Source of the DNA: Phlegmacium glaucopus
Taxonomy: Eukaryota; Basidiomycota; Agaricomycetes; Agaricales; Cortinariaceae
Direction: 5' to 3'
Assembly (NCBI GenBank): GCA_015039465.1
Contig: MU130553.1
Location: 674,213 to 738,212 of the forward strand
DNA length: 64,000 nt
Below are positions 56,042 through 64,000 of the stretch, piece by piece (positions within the stretch are counted from its first letter, which is position 1; each line of letters opens with the position of its first letter). Both the position numbers and the translations under genes were made by a program. The notes under the pieces are model-generated. The model worked only from the letters and a program-made list of their open reading frames with translations, had not been told where the DNA came from and did not search any database.

Positions 56042-58350
56042 TGTTTATCTTGGACTTTCTTGTTCTTTTTTTCCCTGGTCATTGTCGGACGCATATTTTT
56101 TTGACATGCTTGACTGTTGCCAAGCTATTCACCCAGTGCTTCGTTAAAATCTTCTCTTCTCCATCATCGACTCCATATACATCCCCCTCCCCCCCCCCGA
56201 CGAGAAAACAGCTCTGAACGGACCTCTATACCCCCTCACTGTATAAAACCACACACGCCGCAGTATTCACCTTACACCTGTCAAGAAACCCAACGAAAGG
56301 TCTTTCCTGATCAGCCACACTCTCCTTTACTTATATCTATATTATTTGCACGCTATGATCATAGCATATGCGGTAATTATCGAATTTCCAAATAGTTCAT
56401 CGTCATCGACATTCACGCTCTTTTATATTTTACTTTTTTGTTTGGCAAAAACATTATCTTTATAATGGTCGACCCTTTCTCAGCTCATTTTCCATGGAAC
56501 TTGTTCGTTTTTTCGTTTCATTACTTCGTCTCTCTCTCTCGTTATCTTATATAGGTCTTACTCTCCTTGGTCTTTTTCTCATCGCGGATATGTACCAATA
56601 CTGCTGTGACATACCACAAGGTTCCTTGCTTAATTATTAATATAAAGAAGAAAAAAAAAAAACTTCAAACTTTTTTGTCAGGTTTATCTCTTTTCTGTAC
56701 CACCATCCATAGCTTGTCAACAAATTCACGTCTGATAACTTGAATGTTACATGGTTTTCGAGTACTTGATAGTTGAACACGGTGGTATTTACAATGACCT
56801 TTTGAATACTAGCGTACCATACAATGGATTGACGACCGATGTAAAAAGCAAAGCCGAGATAAATCAAACTCAGCCAACTTCCAAACATCGACCACCTTCA
56901 CTATACTTGAGCGCACAGTAAACGCCCTGATAATGATAAAAATTAGAAAATTAAATTTTAAAAGATGAAATAACTCTCATGACACACAGGATCAAGGCAG
57001 CAGCAGCACTTGTTAATGCTATCCGGGGGTAGCAGTGAAGGTGAATACAGAACGGCATGTAAGTGGTGACCATTTTTGATTATCCTAAATCCTTCTAAGT
57101 TCTTTGCACTCTGTCGCACGCGTGTGTCAAATACATTGCTCTTCGGGCTATGCGCCGTATGGAAAGGATTCATCAATATGTCTACTACGAAGGGGTCAAC
57201 AAGGGGGTCCCGGGATTTTAGTCCATGACCCGAGGAGGGGGGGTACCTACTGAGGGCTTAAAAATAAATTCTAGTACACTTTAAACACACATTTCCTGCT
57301 ACTAGACAGCATTTCTGCCCCTGTATCATCATAACATAGCTAAATACAGTTCATATTTGCCTTCTGGGCAAGGTTATTTATGTTTTTAAGTGATAAAAGA
57401 TTGTTAAAAAACATATGGAGAGTCAGAAAACATATGGAGACCACCTATAACTGGATGATCCAACCACATCCCATCAAAACATACCTAATTTGGACGAAAA
57501 CATACCCTTTTTGGAAGGAGGGGTAGGTCAAAATGCCTTAAAAAAATTTACCGACCCCGTGCCGTTTTTACAATTCCTAAATCCCCTTGGGGGTCAATCT
57601 TTCTCAAATATCATACCCGAGGAAAAACTGACCGTTATATACAACTCCCAAACGTCCATGAAATCTTGCTTCCCGGCGTAATAAACACAGATACCGTTCC
57701 ATTCATTGAATTTATCTACAAACCTCGAAATTTCAAATAACTTGTCAAAGTTCAGTCATCAATAGGGCACGGAGCAACACAACAACATACGCACATTGTG
57801 TTCTCCTTGCGCATCACATCCTCGATCACACCTAGGCTATCACCTGAATGACATATCTGTCCTGTCTGCCTCCCATATGGAAGCTCCAAATAATGCAGTA
57901 AGCGTCGCAGCAGGGACCACAAGCTACTACCCTGGCAACACATCAACCATGCCTCTGTAAATGGTGTTTCTGTGCTGGGCTAAATTGGGGACCGGATTGC
58001 TATAGGTGTGCCCCTTTAGTGCAACAGGGGATGGAGGGGAGGGGAAATGGGCATTAGGGGCCCTGGTAGATTAGTTCCAACGAGTATGTAAAGTGTGCTT
58101 GGGGCTACGTCCTCTGGACTTAAATTGATATCAAAAACAAAAAAAAAAGGGGTCGCAGCAAAAGCAGACGTTGACCATGTTAGCTGCAAGAGGTGATCTG
58201 ACGCTCATTACAGGCTTCGTTGAGGACTGTACAATGGAGTATCTGAAGGTGACCGTAGGAAAAGATGGTGTGACATTACAAGCGCTATAAAGCGCTATAT
58301 CCGAAAAGTCAAGAATAATGCGTTATACAGTGACCTTACCAATGCCTCGT
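56042..58350. other. Gene-poor 2.3-kb interval
   Basis: Apart from a doubtful small minus-strand ORF (56637-56888) there is no supported gene. At 57412-57510 there are short direct repeats (AAACATATGGAGA twice, AAAACATACC twice). The interval may be a relic of older insertions. Confidence 0.45.
56637..56888 (-). CDS. Small hypothetical membrane protein, doubtful
   Basis: 83 codons from a true ATG at 56888, beginning with a hydrophobic segment (WLSLIYLGFAFYIG). No family is recognised. A possible donor (AAG/GTCATT) after codon 30 would end the frame early, so the ORF might be one exon of a small gene or chance. Base composition is AT-rich like the surrounding non-coding DNA. Confidence 0.2.
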   Translation of the reverse strand: MFGSWLSLIYLGFAFYIGRQSIVWYASIQKVIVNTTVFNYQVLENHVTFKLSDVNLLTSYGWWYRKEINLTKKFEVFFFSSLY

Positions 58351-59999
58351 CTAATCTAGTGACTCTAGTGTTGAATGTGGTAGAAAATCAACGACTACTA
58401 TTGTACTGATATCATCGTGATCATCATAATCGAGATGTACAAACCTACCGGATGCTGGGCACAAAGAATGGCTGTGTCCACGCCCATCCACGGGTAACAA
58501 TATGCTGACTGCATATGGGTCCCTGTGTGATACAGTGTTGGTGGGGTGAGATAATATCGATCCAGTATATATCCCACAGTCGTCGGAAGTATCCCAGAAT
58601 GAGACCATGGTATCCTCACAAATATTGGATGTAGAGGGTGTTGCTAGCCTTTCGGAATCACGGGGGGTTAGCTGGAGAGTATCTATGAAATGGAGGGTAG
58701 CGTCGCTCAAGTCGGGTTTTATGATGATCTTGAAACGCTGAAGTTCCAAATGCCGTTCATGTACCATGTCGAAGTATAGAGGTTGGGAGGAGCCAGAATA
58801 CCAGCGAGACATTCTTCTCCATATGGGGGGTTCGGGATGACGTGCAAGACCATCTGGAAATTTAAGTCTGATCAGTGGTTGGAGTCGAGGAATATTGTCA
58901 CGATCAAAATCAGCGGGTTGAGATAGAGGTGGAATAGCCCAGATCAATATTCCTCCCTCATGTAAAATGACAAGAGCTGTCTTTGTAGCGAGCACCTGTC
59001 GATTAAGATAAGCTCCAGGACTCCTGACTTGAAAGATAGGAATACTCATACTTCCGTGTTGTAGTCAAATTTCTTCGCATCGACTTCGGCGGTGAAAGAC
59101 GCTGAAGCGTTCAATCGATAGTCCCAGACCTTCAAAGCGATCCCATGCGAAAAGTAGTTGTACAAGATGATGTTATCAGATAATATATAACTTTGACCAC
59201 AATATGGGCCCGGGAAATGGTGGAAATCAAGACAAGCAATTTGGATGAGCTGAGGGGTTTTGCTTTGCGGATATATCTCGTAACAAGAACAATTACATTC
59301 GTAGTATCTATAACGCGTATCCCCGTGGGTAAATATACCAATCATAGGGTAACAAGTTGAACTTACGGACGAAGCAAAAAGATTATTAGACCCATGCCAT
59401 CAGAGGTGGCGTGAACATCGCCATAGCCTGAGCCATGTTCAAGTCTAAGCGAAGCAATTAACTTGCAATCGGCACTCGACATGTACCCTAAATCCCAAAC
59501 CCCAACTCCGTTCCGCGAATAGCCCACCATGTATCGGCCACCTGGCACAAGGATAAGTTCAGTAAAAGCCCTGTTCCCTGTAGCATGATCCACGCCAAAC
59601 GGATCGTCGATAAATCTAGTCACTGTGGGGGACAGCCCTGATTCGGACCCACTGATTCCTTGAGTTGCAAAGGAGGCAGATAGTTCAATCCACCTCCGCG
59701 GTGCAATCGCAGCCTGTTCCAGTTCCGCGTCGCTCATATTGGGAATAGGGAAACTTGGCAAAAATAGAGTGTTTTCTAGGCATACTCGATGGAGGGCGTC
59801 GATCCAAATCAATCTTTGCCTGGTAACAAGTTGAAGCGTTTTGCATGTCTTCGTTTCAAGTTATTCATTAACAATTTGAGCAACTTGTCAAAAATGAAAA
59901 ATCGGGAAGGGATACCTTACGCAATGAGAGAATATCGGAAGGATGGAGAAATGTGCAGATTACGATGTGTAAATCAAGCGCAACGCCTACAAGCGTCAT
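58351..59999 (-). CDS. F-box domain protein (paralogue 2)
   Basis: Four exons (59916-59999, 59367-59848, 59052-59307, 58351-58995), 488 aa, intron phases 0, 2, 0 exactly as in the paralogue at 28563. The F-box spans intron 1: VALDLHIVICTFLHPSDILSL, then TCKTLQLVTRQRLIWIDALHR. Shared blocks with paralogue 1 include FPIPNMS/FPIASMS, APRRWI/GPRRWI, VPGGRYM/VPGGRYL, the phrase GVWDLG or GLWDLG, LKVWDY/LTVWDY and WYSGSSQPLYFD/WYSGSPQPLYYD. Protein identity looks moderate, so duplication is not recent. It is a presumed SCF substrate adaptor with unknown substrate. Exon 1 is short; the F-box first block is weaker (Val instead of the usual Leu-Pro). Confidence 0.82.
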
Positions 60000-60376
60000 C
60001 GTGGCCGGAACCAAGTATGCAAGAGTATGCAAGGGGGCACCAAGAAAAAAAAAGACCTAGGGTTGCCTTGTCGGGTCGAGTTGATTTTTTTTTTGATGGC
60101 CCAGACCTAATTTGGAAAACCGTTGCTAACCGTCAATTTGGAGCGCAGAGTCATAGAGAGTCATTATATGCGGCGACGGCAACAGTGAGCGTCCGCATGA
60201 TTCACAAATGCAAGTTTCAGTTTCTGTCAGTTTCATTACGAGTTCCATTTATGGAATTCGTTCTTTTACCAACTGGCGTTTTTTCGGGGGGGCGTCACGG
60301 TGCCTTAGCCGGCAAACGCCGATTTGTTGCATTCGGGGTCCTGGCACTATCGTCTCGCTTTCCAGACCATCTTGTT
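60000..60376. other. Intergenic, promoter side of F-box paralogue 2
   Basis: A long plus-strand open frame here (from 59789) is antisense to the F-box exons and lacks domains. Includes an A-rich/T-rich pair near 60050-60100. Confidence 0.45.
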
Positions 60377-60588
60377 GAGCTAGTCTCTCTTTTCCTAACG
60401 CTTCATGACTGTCATGTTCCACACTACTATCCTTCTCATTGGACTAGTCTCTCTTCTCTGAACGCTTCATGACTATCATGTTCGACACCACCATCATTCT
60501 TATTGAATTATTCGACTAGTCTCCCTTCTCCTATCACTTCACGACTATCATGTTCAACACCAGCATCCTTCTTATTGGACTAGTCTCT
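60377..60588 (+). repeat. Minisatellite, three ~66-70-bp units plus partial fourth
   Basis: Units start near 60377, 60441 and 60511 with GACTAGTCTC and contain ACTATCATGTTC and CACCANCATCNTTCTTATT. The fourth unit (60577) is cut by the copia LTR. Confidence 0.88.
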
Positions 60589-60755
60589 TGTTGGAATCAA
60601 ACCGATGTACTATGTATGATTAGGTAATGTCTTTCTTTATCCATATGTATACTAGTGTTACGATGTTTCTACTTCTGTACTTGTATTTTGTAGTTGCCAC
60701 CTCGTGTCTCACAATTAACTAGTTCCTTCCCAATTTCCCGTCGTTGCTGCTCACA
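60589..60755 (+). repeat. copia 2 5' LTR
   Basis: 167 bp from TGTTGGAATCAAACCG to TGCTGCTCACA. The end positions correspond to those of the 172-174-bp LTRs of copia 1; the interior is diverged. Confidence 0.82.
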
Positions 60756-60771
60756 GGTTATGGGCCCCGGC
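60756..60771 (+). promoter_or_regulatory. copia 2 primer-binding site region
   Basis: GGTTATGGGCCCCGGC directly follows the LTR, as in copia 1 (GGTTATGGGCCCCGGGC). Confidence 0.65.
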
Positions 60772-60811
60772 CAAAATTGTTAAAACATAACACTGTCAAC
60801 CATACAATAAA

Positions 60812-63800
60812 ATGTCTTCGAATAATGGTAAACTACTCGAGTTCTTCGCACACATTCCAAAGTTGGAAATCAACGGATCCAACTGGGTGATTTTCAAAGA
60901 TCGATTCCTTTTTGCCGCAGCTGCTGCGTCCTTGAAAGGTCATATAGACGGTACCGGAAAGCCACCAGTAGCCGTGCCTGCTATTCAAGTGGGAACGGAA
61001 CCTTTAACGAAAGAACAAAAGGAATCATTGATTGAATACGAAAACTTACGAGTGAAATGGGAAACGGAAGAGAATATAGTCAAACAGGCGTTGGCGTCGG
61101 TAATCCCGGACTCTCTCTTTATTGAAGTAAGGAGAAAGGAAACGGCAGCGTTGATGTGGGATGCAGTCAGGGACCAAAGGGAAAAGAAATCCCGTATGGT
61201 CACCGTGGACATGCGTCGGAAATTGCAGTCAGAGAAGTGTACTGAGCAAGGAGATGTTAGAGATCACCTCGTTAAACTGCAGATGATGCGAGAGGACTTA
61301 GCTTCGATGGGAGGCCAGATTTCCGACGAGGATTTTACCTCCGTCATATTAGGATCCATTCCGCAGTCGTACGATACGTACATCGCCGCTATCACCGCTA
61401 CGTCATCCCTGCTCAATCAGACCCTGTCGCCAACGAATTTAATTGATGCAATCCGTGATGAGGCCGATCGACGTACCATAAAGAACCTGAAACCCAAAAA
61501 GGAAGGTCAGAATGTGGCTTTTGCAGCCGGCCAGTCCTCGGAAAAGGGAAAGAGGGGTGGTGAAGGATTGAGGAAGGCCAAAAAGGGGAAATGTTATAAC
61601 TGTAAGAAAGTCGGACATTTTGTGAAGGATTGCTGGGCGCCGGGTGGAGGTTGCGAGGGTAAAGGACCAAAGCAAAAGGAGAAATATGACTCCAAAAAGA
61701 AAGGAAAAGCGGTGGCAGCAAAAGCAGAGGAAGATGACGATGATTTAGATGGTGTATGGATGGCGACAGTGAATGATGATGATGATATTCGTGGATGGAT
61801 TGATAGTGGAGGAGACACTGGGAACGAGTCCAAAATGTGGGTAGGGGATGAGATATCTGTGGAAACTGATATGTGGGTTGAAAACGGACATCAAGTCGAT
61901 ATGACCAACTCACCGATTTCCAATATCGATGATATCCTTACCTCTTTCGATGATCTGTTCGCTTCCTCAGACACCGATGATATAGATTTGGAGTCAAATT
62001 GGGTACTCGATTTGGAGGGAGTGCCGGATAGTGTTGAGGCAGTTGATGTCGAGGTAGGAGGTGGTAACAACAGTCTTAAGGGTGTTTTAGCCATTGATGA
62101 TGGTGAAGAACCGAAGACTTACACGTTTGCAGCCATAGCGTTGGCTGATACCGGCTCTACTTTCGAAACAGAGTTGTATGACTCCGGCGCGACTCGGCAC
62201 ATGTCTCCCTACAAACAAAGATTCATAAATTATATTCCTATCCAAAGAAAAGTCCTTACCGCGGCCGACGGCGGTCATTTTGAGGCAATCGGAAAAGGGG
62301 ACATGCAAATATCGATGCCAAATGGCAAATCTATGACGAAAATCCTTTTGAAGGATGTCTTATATGTGCCGAAAATGGGTATGACTTTGGTATCTATCAG
62401 CAAGATAGATATAGCCGGCTACGCATCATTGTTTCACAAAAGACAATTACGGATCTTCTCATCTGCGAAGGAAAAGAGGGTATTAGCGAAGATACAAATG
62501 AAGAATGGGTTGTACCGCGTCGAGCATGAGAAGGATATAGAGGTAGCGGCGGCAGTAGTTCCTGAGGTGGTGTCAATTGAGAAGCTGCATTGCTTGATGG
62601 GTCATATAGCTCTGGAGGCTGCGAAAGCATTAATTCAAAAGGGAATGGTTGAGGGTTACAAACTCGACGAGACGAGTACAATGCCAAGTACTTGCAATTC
62701 CTGTGAATACGGAAAAGCGCATAGAAAACCTATCAAAAAGGAACGCGAAGCTCCAAGGGCGGGAAAAATTGGTGATGAAGTCCATTCGGACATTTGGGGA
62801 CCGTCTCCTGTCCAGACGATCGGTGGGAGGGAATATTATTCGACCTACACCAACGATCACTCCAGGTATTCAACCATTTATCTTCAATGTCTCAAAAGCG
62901 GAACATTTGCGAGCTATAAACGATATGAAGCATATCTTCTTCGACAAAAAGGGGCTCATATCAAAAAACTCCATACGGATCGTGGAGGAGAGTATCTGAG
63001 CAAAGAATTTAGTCAACATCTAGCAGAAAATGGGACTATACGAAACCTAACTGTTCATGATACACCAGAGCACAATGGAGTAGCCGAAAGGTTGAATCAT
63101 ACGCTTCTAGAGAAAGTTCGAGCAATGTTACATGCCAGCGGGTTACCGAAATTCCTATGGGGTGAAGCAGTTAATCATGCCGTTTACCTCAAAAATCAAA
63201 CAGCAACCAAAGCACTCAATGGAAAAACTCCTTATGAAGTATTCCATGGCGCTAAACCGAATTTACGCGGTCTTACGGAATTTGGCACCCGAGTATGGGT
63301 TCATGATCCAAATGGCAGTAAGTTGGATGGGAGGTCAGCTGTTGGGCGATGGGTAGGTTTTGATGAAGATAGTAGTGGCCATCGGATTTATTTCCCCGAA
63401 ACGCGCACTATTTCAATTCAACGATCAATAAAGCTCAACTCCGGAGAAGTTAATGTATACTTACCTCGAATCAGTCCAATTGAGGGGGAGTTGGAGAAAT
63501 CGTCAATTGAACAATCAAGCAAGTCGCCGGATCACGAAACTAAAAATATTGTCGATCCCCTTGGAGACAATTTTGAGCGCTTACCAGAAACGGAAGGTCG
63601 TCCGAAGCACGCACGACAGGAGTCAGCGGCTATTCAACGTCTTCGTATCGGTGAAGGAGTAATGAGTAACCTGCCTAGAGAATGTGGTCAGTTTCCGAAA
63701 GGGGTTCAGCAAGTCAACCTACCCAGAGTTGCAGAAGAGGTTGAGGAAGTCGAAGTTGTTGAGATGAACAAGTTGAATGAAACCGAGCCGGATGTGCTGG

Positions 63801-64000
63801 AAGCTATGATAGCTGCGGCTGTTATTGGTCCTGAAGCGGATGAAGTTGAACCAACATATGAAGAGGCTCGTAGGCGATCCGATTGGCCAGAGTGGAGAAA
63901 GGCCGTGGATGATGAGCTGGAGAACTTAAAGGCAGCGGGAACTTGGGATATTGTGGAGAGACCAGAAAACACCAACGTAGTGGATTCCAAATGGGTTTTT
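60812..64000 (+). CDS. copia 2 Gag-Pol polyprotein, partial, uninterrupted so far
   Basis: The ATG at 60812 opens a frame with no stop over 1,063 codons to the end of the window; frame was checked at several points up to 63962. Order: gag; zinc knuckle CYNCKKVGHFVKDCW (~265-280); an acidic linker; protease DSGATRHM (~455); integrase zinc region with CNSCEYGKAH; core HSDIWG, HTDRGGEY and PEHNG; then a linker and the beginning of RT (DSKWVF at the very end). Where copia 1 has TGA at 6859-6861 this copy has CGA. The catalytic RT box lies beyond the window. It may be an autonomous member of the family. Confidence 0.9.
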   Translation, partial: MSSNNGKLLEFFAHIPKLEINGSNWVIFKDRFLFAAAAASLKGHIDGTGKPPVAVPAIQVGTEPLTKEQKESLIEYENLRVKWETEENIVKQALASVIPDSLFIEVRRKETAALMWDAVRDQREKKSRMVTVDMRRKLQSEKCTEQGDVRDHLVKLQMMREDLASMGGQISDEDFTSVILGSIPQSYDTYIAAITATSSLLNQTLSPTNLIDAIRDEADRRTIKNLKPKKEGQNVAFAAGQSSEKGKRGGEGLRKAKKGKCYNCKKVGHFVKDCWAPGGGCEGKGPKQKEKYDSKKKGKAVAAKAEEDDDDLDGVWMATVNDDDDIRGWIDSGGDTGNESKMWVGDEISVETDMWVENGHQVDMTNSPISNIDDILTSFDDLFASSDTDDIDLESNWVLDLEGVPDSVEAVDVEVGGGNNSLKGVLAIDDGEEPKTYTFAAIALADTGSTFETELYDSGATRHMSPYKQRFINYIPIQRKVLTAADGGHFEAIGKGDMQISMPNGKSMTKILLKDVLYVPKMGMTLVSISKIDIAGYASLFHKRQLRIFSSAKEKRVLAKIQMKNGLYRVEHEKDIEVAAAVVPEVVSIEKLHCLMGHIALEAAKALIQKGMVEGYKLDETSTMPSTCNSCEYGKAHRKPIKKEREAPRAGKIGDEVHSDIWGPSPVQTIGGREYYSTYTNDHSRYSTIYLQCLKSGTFASYKRYEAYLLRQKGAHIKKLHTDRGGEYLSKEFSQHLAENGTIRNLTVHDTPEHNGVAERLNHTLLEKVRAMLHASGLPKFLWGEAVNHAVYLKNQTATKALNGKTPYEVFHGAKPNLRGLTEFGTRVWVHDPNGSKLDGRSAVGRWVGFDEDSSGHRIYFPETRTISIQRSIKLNSGEVNVYLPRISPIEGELEKSSIEQSSKSPDHETKNIVDPLGDNFERLPETEGRPKHARQESAAIQRLRIGEGVMSNLPRECGQFPKGVQQVNLPRVAEEVEEVEVVEMNKLNETEPDVLEAMIAAAVIGPEADEVEPTYEEARRRSDWPEWRKAVDDELENLKAAGTWDIVERPENTNVVDSKWVF

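Larger units (their letters stand above)
60589..64000 (+). mobile_element. Ty1/copia element 2, open to the window edge
   Basis: The 5' LTR, the primer-binding region and a continuous gag-pol frame reach the last base of the window. It is the same family as the element at 4349-9251 but in the opposite orientation and clearly diverged. Confidence 0.9.

Noticed and set aside
59789..60472. 227-codon plus-strand ORF
   Set aside because: Partly antisense to the F-box exon 1 and intron, the rest is promoter sequence; no domain.
4349..64000. Window-scale palindrome (inverted copia, mosaic and F-box pairs)
   Set aside because: Host genes between them are not mirrored and the pairs differ in divergence, so independent events explain them better.
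1..64000. tRNA, rRNA or other structured RNA genes
   Set aside because: I looked for B-box-like GGTTCRANNCC with a matching cloverleaf and for rRNA cores; the GGTTC words are in GAACCG repeats and fit no tRNA.

Overview
The window looks like nuclear DNA of a mushroom-forming basidiomycete (Agaricomycetes). The reasons are short GT-AG introns of about 50-70 bp in nearly every host gene, a DIRS-type element with a tyrosine recombinase, a KDZ-associated CxC5/CxC6 gene, secreted short tyrosinases, and F-box genes of a mushroom-like style. The genus cannot be named from sequence alone. Gene models below were built by hand from splice signals, reading-frame continuity and paralogue comparison, with no transcript evidence.

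Region 1 (1-20170) is almost entirely mobile DNA. It holds the 3' part of a DIRS element (gag end, RT/RNase H, tyrosine recombinase), then a gag-protease remnant split by a full copia element (4349-9251, minus strand, TSD CAACT). Next come a GAACCG-rich repeat split by a mosaic element (9564-11117), a 1.65-kb inverted-repeat element carrying an array of C-run/G-run hairpins (11863-13515), and a dead Tc1 element with 218-bp TIRs (15364-16968). The block ends with a 309-bp MITE and a second gag-protease remnant split by a hAT-like MITE (19073-19497).

Region 2 (20171-30177) is a host gene island: a copper-transporting P1B ATPase, two tandem secreted tyrosinases and an F-box gene. The ATPase and the tyrosinases form a plausible copper unit, because the pump would load copper in the secretory pathway where these cuproenzymes mature.

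Region 3 (30178-42974) is again repeat-rich. A second mosaic element (32415-33802, TSD CCGC) abuts a truncated chromovirus-type gypsy. The gypsy's 3' region carries an antisense, intron-containing gene for a coiled-coil protein with a Zn2Cys6-like cysteine pattern. A damaged KDZ-associated gene follows.

Region 4 (42975-59999) is a housekeeping island. SUV3 mitochondrial RNA helicase and mitochondrial ribosomal protein uS7 are divergently arranged over 138 bp. They are followed by a four-TM membrane protein, condensin subunit 1 (17 exons), a PIP 5-kinase, a 2.3-kb gene-poor gap, and a second F-box gene paralogous to the first. Region 5 (60000-64000) is a minisatellite interrupted by the 5' part of a second, still open copia element that runs off the window.

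Decay is a recurring theme. Where related copies or family motifs allow comparison, premature stops and one lost catalytic residue are mostly of the CpG-to-TpG type (CGA to TGA, CGT to CAT), as expected from methylcytosine deamination or a RIP-like process on transposons.
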